The notes: a model not told the origin generated them from the letters alone. A stretch of DNA of 64,000 nucleotides from Pseudomonadota bacterium (GCA_030576275.1 JALIBN010000032.1:37485-101484), one strand, 5' to 3'. Positions 1-9,611 are shown, counted from the stretch's first letter. Program-made: numbers and translations.

Positions 1-120
1 AGGTAAAGATTGTGCTTGAATAGGTGTACAAAACTCAAATCCCGCGCTACGTAAGCCACCCTGAAGTGTTTCATGTAGAGGTAGGGTCGAAAAAGCCTGT
101 TTTGTTAGATGTGCACTCAT
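1..120 (-). CDS. rhlB: RhlB-type DEAD-box RNA helicase, N-terminal fragment
   Basis: The reverse strand opens with an ATG at 118-120 and stays open for 40 codons to the window edge. The peptide ends in C-T-P-I-Q-A, the Q-motif region of DEAD-box helicases, and the leader resembles the start of RhlB. RhlB is the RNA helicase of the RNA degradosome, which unwinds structured mRNA. In Escherichia coli rhlB is divergent from trxA, and the same head-to-head layout is seen here. The rest of the protein, including the Walker A and DEAD motifs, lies outside the window, so the family call rests on the first 40 residues plus context. Confidence 0.75.
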   Translation of the reverse strand, partial: MSAHLTKQAFSTLPLHETLQGGLRSAGFEFCTPIQAQSLP

Positions 121-166
121 AGAAATACTTGCATTACCTTTGATGATAGGAAAAAATGTCATTCAA

Positions 167-195
167 TATTGGAATGTGAGTATAGCCTTCCAATA
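167..195. repeat. Inverted repeat in the rhlB-trxA divergent region
   Basis: TATTGGAA (167-174) and TTCCAATA (188-195) are perfect 8-base inverted arms separated by 13 bases, ending 25 bases before the trxA start. It could be a short hairpin in the trxA leader or a dyad operator between the two divergent genes. Nothing in the sequence says which. Confidence 0.4.
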
Positions 196-220
196 CTTTA
201 TATACCACTGGAGATAAAAC

Positions 221-547
221 ATGAGCGAAAACGTCACCCAAGTGACTGATGGCGATTTTGAAAGCCAAGTACTGCAATCTGACTTACCTGTATTAGTCGA
301 TTACTGGGCTGAATGGTGCGGCCCATGCAAAATGATTGCCCCTATTTTGGAAGAAATTGCTGTTGAATACGCTGGTAAATTAAAAGTGTGCAAACTCAAC
401 ATTGATGAAAATGCAGAAACGCCTCCTCGCTATGGCATCCGCGGTATCCCTACCCTTATGTTATTCAAAGGTGGTGAAGTTGAAGCGACTAAAGTCGGCG
501 CATTAACTAAATCACAACTTGCTGCATTTTTAGATAGTAATATCTAA
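221..547 (+). CDS. trxA: Thioredoxin 1
   Basis: Cytoplasmic dithiol reductant that recycles ribonucleotide reductase, methionine sulfoxide reductases and other thiol enzymes. The 108-residue length is that of classical TrxA. The active site W-C-G-P-C lies at residues 32-36, the buried Asp at 27 and the cis-proline at 77 (G-I-P-T). The ATG is preceded by a GGAG ribosome-binding site at a normal distance. It is a single gene, divergent from rhlB and followed by a strong hairpin, so it is probably monocistronic. Confidence 0.97.
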   Translation: MSENVTQVTDGDFESQVLQSDLPVLVDYWAEWCGPCKMIAPILEEIAVEYAGKLKVCKLNIDENAETPPRYGIRGIPTLMLFKGGEVEATKVGALTKSQLAAFLDSNI

Positions 548-605
548 ATATTAAGTGATTCCTAGTATTACGTAGGAATGCTTAAGTCTAAAATACTAAA
601 TCATT

Positions 606-642
606 AAAACACTGGTCATGGTAATCATGTCCGGTGTTTTTC
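606..642 (+). terminator. Rho-independent terminator after trxA
   Basis: AACACTGG pairs with CCGGTGTT (one G-T pair), with an inner CATG/CATG extension, and is followed by a T-rich run (TTTTTCTGTTTTAT). It lies 59 bases after the trxA stop. A second small dyad, ATTCCTA/TAGGAAT, sits at about 558-579. Confidence 0.75.
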
Positions 643-772
643 TGTTTTATACCTAACCTAAAACTCGCGACAAATAATTCTATTATCAAATTTTCCTTCT
701 CGCAAAACAGACAGCAATTAGGATAATTTAGTGACATTATTTACCCCGAGTCTAAAGTAGTAAAAAATCTGA

Positions 773-2941
773 ATGGATGTTTCTGAATTACTAGATGGCC
801 TCAATAAACCTCAACGCGAAGCCGTAGCTGCGCCACTCGGCCATGCTCGAATTTTAGCCGGTGCGGGCAGTGGCAAAACCCGCGTATTAGTGCATCGCAT
901 AGCGTGGCTTATTCAAGCGGAAGGTTTATCGCCAGCCAATATTCTTGCAGTAACCTTCACCAATAAAGCCGCTAAAGAAATGCGCGGCAAGATTGAAGAT
1001 AGTCTTGGTTATCCTATCGGCGGTATGTGGGTTGGTACTTTTCACGGTTTAGCACACCGTTTATTGCGTGCTCACTGGCAAGAAGCAGACTTACCACAAA
1101 GTTTTCAAATTCTCGACAGCGATGATCAACTTCGCATGTTGAAACGCATTATCCGCGCTATGGAGCTCGATGAGACATTATGGCCGCCTAAACAGGCACA
1201 ATGGTTTATCAACGGTCAGAAAGATGAAGGCTTACGCTCACAGCACGTCCAAGTGGGTAATGACCCATACTCACAAAAAATGTCCGCAATTTATCAAGCT
1301 TATGAACAAGCCTGCCAACGTGCTGGAGTGGTTGATTTTGGTGAAATCTTACTACGGAGCCATGAATTATGGCTCAAACGTCCGGATATCCTTGCCAATT
1401 ATCAACAACGCTTTCAACAAATTCTAGTCGACGAGTTTCAAGATACCAACGCTATTCAATATGCATGGTTACGCTTACTTGCCGGAAATACAGGTAACTT
1501 ATTTATTGTAGGTGATGATGATCAATCCATCTATGGTTGGCGAGGTGCAAAAATTGAAAACATTCAAAAATTTCACAAAGATTATGCAGATGCCAGCTCG
1601 ATTCGACTTGAACAAAACTACCGCTCTTCTGGCAATATTCTAGCGGCAGCCAATGCCGTGATTGCTAATAATAGCGAACGTTTAGGTAAGGAACTGTGGA
1701 CAGATGATCCTGATGGCGAGCTCATTCAACTTTACAATGCTTACAACGAACGTGATGAAGCTAGCTATTTAGTCCAACAAGTAAAAACATGGGTCGCTAA
1801 AGGCGGGAAGCGCGCTGATAATGCCGTCTTATATCGTTCTAATGCCCAATCACGCATTATTGAAGAAGCCTTAATGCAGGCTAATATGCCCTACCGTGTT
1901 TATGGCGGCTTACGTTTCTTTGATCGTGCCGAAATTAAAGATGTATTGTCTTATTTACGTTTGGTGGCAAATCGTAATGATGACGCTGCTTTTGAGCGTG
2001 TTGTCAATACACCAACACGTGGTATTGGGGCCGCAACACTGACTCAACTTCGCCAACATGCACGTGAGAACAATCAAACCATGTGGCAAGCTGCTGTCGA
2101 TTTAATCAATGCTAAGTTTTTTACTGCCCGTGCTGGCAATGCCCTAGTTGGTTTTTTAACACTCATCGATTCATTGACACCTGAAGATCCCGACCTGCCA
2201 CTGCATGAGCTTACTTCCTTAGTCATTGAGGAAGGCGGCTTACGATTGCATCATGAAAAAGATACTTCAGAAAAAGGTCAAGGTCGAATTGAAAACTTAG
2301 ATGAACTGATCAATGCCACCCGTACATTTGAACGTCCAGATGAAGCTCAAGACTTGCCATTACTTGATGCCTTTTTATCTCATGCCGCACTGGAGGCGGG
2401 TGAAAATCAAGCTGACCAATGGGAAGATTGTGTGCAACTAATGACCTTACATTCCGCTAAAGGTTTAGAATTTTCTGTGGTGTTTATGGTCGGCATGGAA
2501 GAGGGCTTATTCCCCGGTCAAAAAACCAGTGATGATCCAAGTCGACTCGCTGAAGAGCGACGACTTTGTTATGTAGGTATGACGCGAGCCAGAGAGAAGT
2601 TATATCTATTAAATACTGAATCGCGCTTTCTGTATGGTCAGAGCATGATGCCCATGCCATCGCGGTTCTTAAAAGAAATCCCAGCAGATCGTATTGAAGA
2701 AGTGCGGGCACGCAAAGCAATAGTAAGTAGTGGCGACTCAATTTTTTCGGCACCTAAACATACCAAGAAGAGTAATGAAACGGGCTTTAACCCTGGTCAA
2801 GCAGTGCACCATCAAAAATTTGGTCCTGGCATAGTTATTGATACCGAAGGTTCCGGCAAAAGCGCTCGCATCCAAGTCAACTTTAAGCATGCTGGTAGCA
2901 AGTGGCTAGTACTCGCTTATGCTAATTTAGAAATCGTCTAA
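773..2941 (+). CDS. uvrD: DNA helicase II (UvrD)
   Basis: Superfamily 1A 3'-5' DNA helicase of nucleotide excision and mismatch repair. Its 722 residues match E. coli UvrD (720). The Q motif L-N-K-P-Q-R-E is at 10-16, Walker A G-A-G-S-G-K-T at 30-36, Walker B with D-E-F-Q-D at 220-224, and the GDDDQSIYGWRGA and QNYRS motifs follow. The C-terminus carries the UvrD-type Tudor-like tail (V-H-H-Q-K-F-G-P-G), which separates it from Rep at 25.3 kb. The Shine-Dalgarno is weak and no CTG-N10-CAG SOS box was seen upstream. The stop is 14 bases from the next gene, so the two may be cotranscribed. Confidence 0.96.
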   Translation: MDVSELLDGLNKPQREAVAAPLGHARILAGAGSGKTRVLVHRIAWLIQAEGLSPANILAVTFTNKAAKEMRGKIEDSLGYPIGGMWVGTFHGLAHRLLRAHWQEADLPQSFQILDSDDQLRMLKRIIRAMELDETLWPPKQAQWFINGQKDEGLRSQHVQVGNDPYSQKMSAIYQAYEQACQRAGVVDFGEILLRSHELWLKRPDILANYQQRFQQILVDEFQDTNAIQYAWLRLLAGNTGNLFIVGDDDQSIYGWRGAKIENIQKFHKDYADASSIRLEQNYRSSGNILAAANAVIANNSERLGKELWTDDPDGELIQLYNAYNERDEASYLVQQVKTWVAKGGKRADNAVLYRSNAQSRIIEEALMQANMPYRVYGGLRFFDRAEIKDVLSYLRLVANRNDDAAFERVVNTPTRGIGAATLTQLRQHARENNQTMWQAAVDLINAKFFTARAGNALVGFLTLIDSLTPEDPDLPLHELTSLVIEEGGLRLHHEKDTSEKGQGRIENLDELINATRTFERPDEAQDLPLLDAFLSHAALEAGENQADQWEDCVQLMTLHSAKGLEFSVVFMVGMEEGLFPGQKTSDDPSRLAEERRLCYVGMTRAREKLYLLNTESRFLYGQSMMPMPSRFLKEIPADRIEEVRARKAIVSSGDSIFSAPKHTKKSNETGFNPGQAVHHQKFGPGIVIDTEGSGKSARIQVNFKHAGSKWLVLAYANLEIV

Positions 2942-2955
2942 TTCAAGGTGCCATC

Positions 2956-4065
2956 ATGATTCATCATTCATTCGTTCGTGCTTTATTCATCAGCAGTCTG
3001 TTCATTGTACTGACAGCTTGTAGTTCAGAAGACTCCGCTAATGCTAATGCTGATGCTACAACTATTGATAAGAACAAAACTTATAATTGGAAAATGGTCA
3101 CCGCATGGCCTCCAGGCTTTCCGGTTTTACAAGAAGGCGCTGAGCGTTTTGCAAAAAACATCCAAGCGATGTCCAATAGTCGTCTGAATATTAAAGTCTA
3201 CGCTGGTGGCGAACTCATTCCTGCATTACAAACCTTCGATGCCGTTTCACAAGGTACGGTTGAAATGGGTCACGGCAGTGCATATTACTGGGCAGGCAAA
3301 GTACCTGAAGCACAATTCTTCTCGACCGTACCTTTTGGTATGACTGCTCGCGGCATGAATGCTTGGCTCTATAGTGGCGGTGGTTTGGAATTATGGCGCG
3401 AAGTGTACAAACCATTTCATGTCATCCCCTTCCCTCTCGGCAATACCGGTGTGCAAATGGGCGGTTGGTTTAATAAAGAAATTAACTCATTGGCAGATAT
3501 CAAGGGTCTAAAGATGCGAATTCCAGGCCTAGGCGGTAAAGTTTTCGCCAAAGCAGGGGGTAATCCTGTGTTGTTGGCTGGAAGTGAAGTCTATACAGCA
3601 TTAGAACGTAATACGATTGATGCCACTGAGTGGATTGGTCCATTTCATGATCAACGTTTAGGTTTATATCGTGCCGCCCAACATTACTACTATCCTGGCT
3701 GGCATGAGCCTGGTTCAGTACTAGAGCTAACGATTAATGAGAAAGCGTGGGATTCATTACCCGCTGATTTACAAGCTATTATCAGCAATGCTGCAATGGC
3801 TGAGAATTTACAGCTGTTTTCTGAGATGGAAGAAAAAAATCTTTCTGCATTGGAAGAATTAAAGGGCCGGCCAGGGGTTCAACTTCATCACTTCCCTGAT
3901 GATGTACTAGCAACGCTGAAAACACTGACTGATGAAACACTCGCAGAAGAAGCCGCTAATGATCCAGAGTTCAAACGCGTATATGATGCCTATGAAGCAT
4001 TTCGAAAAAAAGATGATGCTTGGTCTGATATCTCTGAAAAAGCCTATTTAGCTATGGAAAAATAA
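2956..4065 (+). CDS. TRAP transporter solute-binding lipoprotein (DctP family)
   Basis: A 369-residue extracytoplasmic receptor of the TRAP (DctP) family. A hydrophobic leader ends in the lipobox L-T-A-C, with the lipidated Cys at 22, so it is anchored to a membrane rather than free in the periplasm. The body has the family hallmarks: a T-A-W-P-P-G-F-P strand, the G-L-K-M-R-I-P-G-L-G hinge region, and E-W-I-G-P-F with G-W-H-E-P-G later, a pattern seen in the TakP-like subgroup that binds keto acids. The specificity is inferred and unproven. No DctQ or DctM membrane subunits lie nearby, so the permease must be elsewhere or the protein works without one. AAGGTG precedes the ATG. Confidence 0.88.
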   Translation: MIHHSFVRALFISSLFIVLTACSSEDSANANADATTIDKNKTYNWKMVTAWPPGFPVLQEGAERFAKNIQAMSNSRLNIKVYAGGELIPALQTFDAVSQGTVEMGHGSAYYWAGKVPEAQFFSTVPFGMTARGMNAWLYSGGGLELWREVYKPFHVIPFPLGNTGVQMGGWFNKEINSLADIKGLKMRIPGLGGKVFAKAGGNPVLLAGSEVYTALERNTIDATEWIGPFHDQRLGLYRAAQHYYYPGWHEPGSVLELTINEKAWDSLPADLQAIISNAAMAENLQLFSEMEEKNLSALEELKGRPGVQLHHFPDDVLATLKTLTDETLAEEAANDPEFKRVYDAYEAFRKKDDAWSDISEKAYLAMEK

Positions 4066-4067
4066 TT

Positions 4068-4319
4068 ATGATCTATCTTATATTTACTCAAGAAGGTTTT
4101 GCCGAAGCAAAAAGTGATATTTTACAAGACAAGGCAGACTTATGGATAAATGTTGATTTGCTATCTCCGGAACAATTAGCAGAGTTAAGCGCTCACGGCA
4201 TCAGTATTTATTTCTTACCTGACCACATTAATCCTCATAATGAAAAAGCTATTCTTGCAGCACTTGATTATGTTGAACAACAGTCACCCAAAAAAGAAAT
4301 TCTTGTTGAATATCCATAG
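4068..4319 (+). CDS. Small hypothetical protein
   Basis: 83 residues, not recognised. The ATG lies two bases after the TRAP receptor stop, so it is probably translated from the same mRNA. The protein is soluble and acidic with no signal peptide or membrane segment. It contains an N-terminal strand (I-Y-L-I-F-T), an L-S-P-E-Q-L-A-E-L helix and a late helix (A-I-L-A-A-L-D-Y-V). Codon use resembles its neighbours. A real gene is likely from position and codon quality, but no function can be given. Confidence 0.6.
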   Translation: MIYLIFTQEGFAEAKSDILQDKADLWINVDLLSPEQLAELSAHGISIYFLPDHINPHNEKAILAALDYVEQQSPKKEILVEYP

Positions 4320-4330
4320 ATACATCTAAC

Positions 4331-5562
4331 GTGAGCTTTATTCATAAACACCGTCTTTTCATTCTCCTAAGTCTCATACTGATAAAGATTGATGGTGTTT
4401 TTGTTATGCTTAGTCATACGCAAGAAAAACATAATTTACATCAAGAAGAATATAAACTTGCATTAGCAAATAACGGGGTTTGCCTATATTAAGCTTTAAT
4501 ACGTTGGATTAACTCTGAAAAATGGATAATTCCGACCTTATAATTTTTCCCCATTATTGATAACACTCCTCTTGAAATAGAGGTCGGCGATTGGGTTATT
4601 AATACAGCTATCAAACAAGCTGAGTTATCGAAAGTCAAGGTGTCGAGCTTGAGTTTAGTGTCAATACTTCATCAGCGCTTCTGCAATCGCCATATTTTAT
4701 TAACGCAATTAATAAAGCCCTAGAGGGTCATCCCACTAGGGCGCCGAGTCATTTTCAATTGGAAATACTTGAAAATAGTGCTTTGGCCGATCTTGAAACT
4801 ATCCGTAGTATTCTCCAAACCTGTCGAGAACTGCTCAGAGTGAATATTGCGCTTGATGACTTTGGCACTGGATATTCATCACTCAATCATTTACGAATTT
4901 TGCATACTAATACCATTAAAATGGATCAAAGCTTTATACGTGATATGTTAGATTACCCGAATGATTATGCCATTATTGAAGGTATTATTAGGATTAGCTG
5001 ACTCTTTTGGTCGCAGGGTTATTACTGAAGGTATAGAAACAGCTGAAGATGGCATCACCTTGTTGCTTATGGACTGTAATTCGGATCCAGACTTCGAAAT
5101 GTCTCGTCCACTGCCAGCCGAAGAGTTTCCAACTTGGTTAAAAACTATCTACCCAATCCAAAATGGATTAGATACGGCTCTTTAAAAACCACACCTAAAG
5201 AGACTAAAATAGAACTATTACTTTTCGCCGCGCATCATTACTATGAAACCTTTAAAAACAAACAAAGCTTGTCATCTATTAATACTAGAAAATGGCCCTT
5301 AATGAATCCCAAACAATGGTCACATAGCGCATGGCTCAAAAGAGCTCATAATGAACAACTGTTTGATGTCGATTGGCTATATGAATTAGAACACGCACAT
5401 GAGAATATGCATATGATTGCCAGAGACATCATGATAAAACATCAAAATAAAAATGCACATGTTACGACGGAGGATCATAATAAATTGCAACAAGCCTTCG
5501 AGGTCATGATGTCCATTTTAAAGCCAGAAACCATTTTTACTTCACCATTAGAGTCCGTATGA
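4331..5562 (+). pseudogene. Ruined EAL-domain (c-di-GMP phosphodiesterase-like) gene
   Basis: Pieces of one signalling protein remain in order. A GTG at 4331 opens a short membrane-anchor segment that stops at about 4490. From about 4493 an EAL domain can be read across frames: A-L-I-R-W, then V-G-D-W-V-I-N, F-S-V-N, the E-I-L-E-N strand, the D-D-F-G-T-G-Y-S-S catalytic loop (about 4855-4880) and I-T-E-G-I-E-T. Lesions seen are an in-frame TAA at 4541, a frame change near 4625, one extra A at 4990, and a lost A in the A-run at 5140-5144. The C-terminal piece (5146-5562) has no domain I recognise. PAS or GGDEF segments seem deleted and the usual QGY motif is replaced. The final TGA overlaps the next gene's ATG. 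Confidence 0.85.
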
Positions 5563-6053
5563 AAATTTATTTATTTTTACTAATACAATTATTCTCAGTG
5601 AGTAGCTTTGCCGCTGAAACAAGCAATATGGATATTAAGGTATATCGTGATCCTAACTGCCAATGTTGCCATAAGTGGATAAGCCATTTGGAAGAAAATA
5701 AATTCAATGTTCTGGATATACTCACCCCTGATATGGCCAGTGTTAAAGAGACCGTGCAATTACCTAAGCAGATGGCATCTTGCCATACCGCTATTATTGA
5801 CGGTTATGTTATCGAAGGGCATGTACCTGCTGCTGATATTCGCCGCCTACTTGCCGAAAGACCTGATATCGCAGGTTTGTCTGTGCCACAAATGCCTGCC
5901 GGTACACCGGGCATGGAAATGGGCGAACGAAAAGATAATTTTATGGTATTTCAATTTAACAAAGATGGTAAATACAGCATTTTTAATCGTTACCAGCTTG
6001 ATGAAAATAATGACTATCAAACACATCAGCACACGCCAGCAGAAAACCAATAA
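5559..6053 (+). CDS. DUF411 periplasmic Cys-rich protein
   Basis: 164 residues with a cleavable signal peptide (about 1-19, ending S-F-A-A). The mature protein begins with the DUF411 core: D-P-N-C-Q-C-C-H-K-W with Cys at 34, 36 and 37, then another S-C-H near 74-76 and a G-H-V-P-A segment. DUF411 proteins are thioredoxin-fold-like and are often found near copper or heavy-metal genes, so metal or thiol handling in the periplasm is the usual inference. The C-terminal tail is His-containing (H-Q-H-T). The ATG overlaps the stop of the broken EAL gene by four bases, so it may once have been translationally coupled to it. Confidence 0.85.
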   Translation: MKIYLFLLIQLFSVSSFAAETSNMDIKVYRDPNCQCCHKWISHLEENKFNVLDILTPDMASVKETVQLPKQMASCHTAIIDGYVIEGHVPAADIRRLLAERPDIAGLSVPQMPAGTPGMEMGERKDNFMVFQFNKDGKYSIFNRYQLDENNDYQTHQHTPAENQ

Positions 6054-6926
6054 GTGGAATTACTGGTAGTTTTGGGTCGATTAGTCTTTTCGTCATTTGC
6101 CAATGTCTTTCAGAAAAAATTAGCTCATCAAGGACTACACCCCTTCTATATTGTAATGGCATCTTATCTGGTGCTGAGTATCATCTGTTTACCGCTATTG
6201 TTGGTATTAAGCCCTACGGAACTGAGCCCTAGCTTCTGGACTAATATTTTCTTTGCTGCATTGCTTGATATGGCTGGCACCTTATTTTTGGTGATGTCGC
6301 TATCAAAAACAGACTTATCCGTATTTGGGCCGCTCAACGCCTATAAAGTCGTCATTTCTATGTTTTTAGCGATGATCTTCATTGGTGAGATACCCAACCT
6401 TCAAGGTTTTATCGGCGTCGGCGTTATTGTATTGGGCAGTTATTTTCTATTTCCACCCAGTGGCAGTATCAACAAAAGTCGATTATTACATCTAGTATTA
6501 GAGAAGGGCGTTCAATATCGCTTTCTATCCATCCTGTTATTTTCCATTGGAACCTTACCGCTCAAACAAGCCGTTGTTATAGGTGACGCCTTAGCGACCA
6601 CCGTATTTTGGTGTTTAATTGGCTTTCCTCTGGCGATCATCGCCCATAGCGTCTTTTTGAAAGATAACTTTAAGAGTGACTTTGCACAATCTAAAAATAA
6701 TCTTCCTGATTTTATCTACCTTGGTAGCCTGATTTTTTTAATGCAATACATGACCATGGTTGTATTCTCACAGCTGTTAATCGCTTATTCCTTAGCACTT
6801 TTTCAGCTTGCCATGGTGTTACAAGTATTTCTCGGTTATCGTATTTTCAATGAAAAACATATTATGCGTCGGCTTGCCGCCAGCATGGTAATGATTGTAG
6901 GTAGTTTGTTAGTACTTAAAGCCTAA
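6054..6926 (+). CDS. EamA/DMT-family inner-membrane permease
   Basis: 290 residues with about ten hydrophobic segments arranged as two repeats, the fold of the drug/metabolite transporter (EamA) superfamily. The first half has the typical M-S-L-S-K-T-D-L-S-V-F-G-P segment and an I-G-E motif in helix 4. The start is a GTG directly after the DUF411 stop with no gap, so it is translationally coupled to it. The substrate cannot be told from sequence. Pairing with DUF411 suggests an export or metal/thiol link, which is inference only. Confidence 0.8.
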   Translation: MELLVVLGRLVFSSFANVFQKKLAHQGLHPFYIVMASYLVLSIICLPLLLVLSPTELSPSFWTNIFFAALLDMAGTLFLVMSLSKTDLSVFGPLNAYKVVISMFLAMIFIGEIPNLQGFIGVGVIVLGSYFLFPPSGSINKSRLLHLVLEKGVQYRFLSILLFSIGTLPLKQAVVIGDALATTVFWCLIGFPLAIIAHSVFLKDNFKSDFAQSKNNLPDFIYLGSLIFLMQYMTMVVFSQLLIAYSLALFQLAMVLQVFLGYRIFNEKHIMRRLAASMVMIVGSLLVLKA

Positions 6927-6968
6927 CAATTATGTATGTTCCGATACTATAGTTCATCATCCAATCAA

Positions 6969-7003
6969 TACACTCTGACCCAAAACTATTGGAGCAGAGT
7001 GTA
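6969..7003. terminator. Hairpin between convergent EamA permease and ahpF
   Basis: TACACTCTG (6969-6977) pairs with CAGAGTGTA (6995-7003), with an inner CCAA/TTGG extension. It lies 43 bases after the permease stop, between two convergent genes. There is no strong T-run on either side, so it is only a candidate bidirectional terminator. Confidence 0.5.
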
Positions 7004-7158
7004 AAGAATTGAGTTTAATTAACTAACATCACCTAATGATGATACCTAAACGTCCACACCCATCATGGTGATAACTGTAATTTTGGCTTATCACTGATAC
7101 TGAACTCTTTGATTAACTAGTCCATTATGACCAACAGAGATGTATACAATATTAGTGT

Positions 7159-8703
7159 TTAATTACGAATTAGATAATCAAAACTACCTAACGTCGCTTT
7201 AACGCCATCCCCCATTGCCATAATAATTTGCTTATATGGAATAGTGGTTACATCACCTGCAGCAAACACGCCCGGCATAGATGTCATACCATGAGAATCA
7301 ACTTCAATTTCACCATATTGGCTCAATTCAATCGTGTCTTTTAACCAGTCGGTATTTGGCAATAAACCTATCTGAACAAAAATGCCGGCTAGTTCAACAT
7401 GATGCATTTCATCATTTGCACGGTTTTTATATTCCAGACCTGTTACTTTTTTGCCATCGCCAACCACCTCTGTCGTTTGAGCGTTAGTTATTACTGTCAC
7501 ATTATTTAAACTAAATAATTTTTTCTGCAAAATTGCATCAGCACGAAGCTCATTTGCATACTCAAGCAAAGTAACGTGGGCAACAATTCCCGCTAAATCA
7601 ATCGCCGCTTCGACACCAGAATTACCACCACCAATAACAGCAACATGTTTACCTTTAAATAATGGGCCATCACAATGAGGACAATAAGCAACACCATGAT
7701 TACGATATTTATTTTCACCAGGTACATTGATTTCACGCCAGCGTGCTCCGGTTGCTAAGATCACCGTTTTGCTACGTAAGGTGGCACCACTTTCAAGATG
7801 GATCTCAAGTAGATTTCCATTGACTGTTAACTTATTGGCACGCTGCAAGTTCATCACATCTACATCGTATTCCTTAACGTGCTCTTCCAAAGCAGCAACC
7901 AATTTAGGGCCTTCTGTTTCTTTAACAGATATAAAGTTTTCAATCGCCATAGTATCCATGACTTGTCCACCAAAACGCTCTGCGACAATCCCTGTTCGAA
8001 TACCTTTACGAGCAGCATAAATGGATGCCGCAGCACCCGCAGGTCCACCACCGATGATTAAGACATCAAATGCTTCTTTCTTATCAAGCTTGTCCGCTTC
8101 ACGTTTTACTGCACCCGTATCTAATTTGGCAATTATTTCAGGTAATGTCATTCGACCTTGGCCGAATACCTCGCCATTTAAATATACGGTCGGCACAGCC
8201 ATAATCTGCCGTTTATCAATTTCATCTTGATACAAGGCACCATCAATCATGATGTGGCTAATATTTGGGTTGAATACCGATAAAACATTCAACGCCTGCA
8301 CTACCTCAGGGCAGTTTTGGCATGATAATGAAATGTAGGTTTCAAATTCAAATGACCCTTGCAGAGCTTTAATCTGATCGATCACTTCTGCTTCAATTTT
8401 CGCTGGGTGGCCACCTGTATGTAACATTGCGAGCACCAATGAAGTAAATTCATGGCCCATTGGAATACCAGCAAAACGAATGTTTTCAGTACCTTCTGGT
8501 TGTGTAACCAAAAAAGAAGGCTTACGATCATTATCGTTTTTTTCAATAAAAGTAACTAAATCTGACATCGTAGCGATTTCTTGGAGTAACTCACGTACTT
8601 CACGTGATTTAGCACCTTCATCTAAAGAAGCAATTAATTCAATTGGTCTCTTTAAGTTGCCAAGATAGCTTTTTAATTGTGCTGCTATTGCTGCATCCAA
8701 CAT
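7159..8703 (-). CDS. ahpF: Alkyl hydroperoxide reductase subunit F
   Basis: NADH-dependent FAD disulfide reductase that re-reduces AhpC. 514 residues (E. coli AhpF has 521). The N-terminal pair of thioredoxin folds carries the C-Q-N-C redox site near 128-131, then a linker, the FAD dinucleotide fold G-G-G-P-A-G near 218, the C-P-H-C redox pair near 342-345, a second NAD-binding G-G-G-N-S-G, and a C-terminal A-A-G-D-V-T FAD motif. It lies 68 bases downstream of ahpC on the same strand. Confidence 0.96.
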   Translation of the reverse strand: MLDAAIAAQLKSYLGNLKRPIELIASLDEGAKSREVRELLQEIATMSDLVTFIEKNDNDRKPSFLVTQPEGTENIRFAGIPMGHEFTSLVLAMLHTGGHPAKIEAEVIDQIKALQGSFEFETYISLSCQNCPEVVQALNVLSVFNPNISHIMIDGALYQDEIDKRQIMAVPTVYLNGEVFGQGRMTLPEIIAKLDTGAVKREADKLDKKEAFDVLIIGGGPAGAAASIYAARKGIRTGIVAERFGGQVMDTMAIENFISVKETEGPKLVAALEEHVKEYDVDVMNLQRANKLTVNGNLLEIHLESGATLRSKTVILATGARWREINVPGENKYRNHGVAYCPHCDGPLFKGKHVAVIGGGNSGVEAAIDLAGIVAHVTLLEYANELRADAILQKKLFSLNNVTVITNAQTTEVVGDGKKVTGLEYKNRANDEMHHVELAGIFVQIGLLPNTDWLKDTIELSQYGEIEVDSHGMTSMPGVFAAGDVTTIPYKQIIMAMGDGVKATLGSFDYLIRN

Positions 8704-8771
8704 AAAATCCTGTCCTTTGTAAGTATAGAAAAGTGTCTGGGCAAATACCCAGACACCTAATTCAATCTAAC

Positions 8772-9338
8772 TTAGATTTTGCCAACTAGATCAAGTGATG
8801 GTGCCAATGTTGCTTCACCTGGCTGCCAAGATGCAGGACAAACTTCGCCTGGATGTGTTGCAGTGTATTGGGCAGCTTGAACTTTACGAACCAATTCTTT
8901 AGCAGAACGACCAATACCTAGATCGTGAACCTCAGATACTTTTATTTCGCCTTCTGGATTGATAACAAAAGTACCGCGAAGTGCAAGACCTTCTTCTTCA
9001 ATCATCACTTCAAAGTTACGGCTAATCGCACCAGTAGGATCTGCGATCATTGGGTAATTTATTTTTTTGATAGTGTCAGAAGCATCGTGCCATGCTTTAT
9101 GCGTGAAGTGGGTATCAGTTGACACTGAGTAAACTTCTACACCCATTTCTTGAAGTTGTGGATAGAAATCAGCGAGGTCGCCAAGTTCTGTTGGACACAC
9201 AAAAGTGAAATCCGCAGGGTAGAAAAATACAATTGACCATTTACCTTTTAGGTCATCTGAAGTGACAGGAACAAATTCACCGTTGTGATAAGCAGTGGCA
9301 CTGAATGGTTTAACTGTAGAGTTGATTAATGTTGACAT
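8772..9338 (-). CDS. ahpC: Alkyl hydroperoxide reductase subunit C (2-Cys peroxiredoxin)
   Basis: Reduces hydrogen peroxide and organic hydroperoxides. 188 residues, close to the family standard. The peroxidatic Cys is residue 48 in F-T-F-V-C-P-T-E, the resolving Cys is 167 in G-E-V-C-P-A, and the R-G-T-F-V-I segment supplies the catalytic Arg region. It is the first gene of an ahpCF operon. A long leader with a dyad at 9420-9446 precedes it, consistent with peroxide-responsive control. Confidence 0.97.
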   Translation of the reverse strand: MSTLINSTVKPFSATAYHNGEFVPVTSDDLKGKWSIVFFYPADFTFVCPTELGDLADFYPQLQEMGVEVYSVSTDTHFTHKAWHDASDTIKKINYPMIADPTGAISRNFEVMIEEEGLALRGTFVINPEGEIKVSEVHDLGIGRSAKELVRKVQAAQYTATHPGEVCPASWQPGEATLAPSLDLVGKI

Positions 9339-9419
9339 AGTGTCATCCTCTTATTGTTTATTGAAGGCATTGTCTTAAACGACAGATTACATTCTAAAGA
9401 AAAACATTCACTATATCCA

Positions 9420-9446
9420 ACGATTAATCCCTATAGCATTAATCGT
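9420..9446. promoter_or_regulatory. Dyad upstream of ahpC
   Basis: ACGATTAAT (9420-9428) and ATTAATCGT (9438-9446) are perfect 9-base inverted arms around CCCTATAGC. A third half-site, CGATTAAT, follows at 9453-9460, and CTAT tetramers occur at 9411 and 9431, twenty bases apart. OxyR sites are built of ATAG/CTAT-like elements one helical turn apart, so part of this could be an OxyR operator. The match is partial, and a different regulator or a leader hairpin is possible. The dyad ends 82 bases before the ahpC start codon. Confidence 0.45.
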
Positions 9447-9611
9447 CTAAGTCGATTAATAAAAAACAAACAACAGGTAAAGAAAACTAAAAGGGTAACT
9501 CAATCGTCGTTTTTAAACATTGATAACAACTTTCTCAGTTACAAGAAACAGCTAAAATCAAGTAGTGATTTCTAAACAGATACCAAGCATACAATCGACT
9601 TAAATAATTGT

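Noticed and set aside
700..772. SOS box before uvrD
   Set aside because: No CTG-N10-CAG match was found near the start codon.
2484..2753. 89-residue frame antisense to uvrD
   Set aside because: Lies wholly inside uvrD motifs with non-protein-like composition.
9354..9575. 73-residue plus-strand frame upstream of ahpC
   Set aside because: Lys/Ser/Asn-rich with no pattern, and it spans the ahpC leader dyad.
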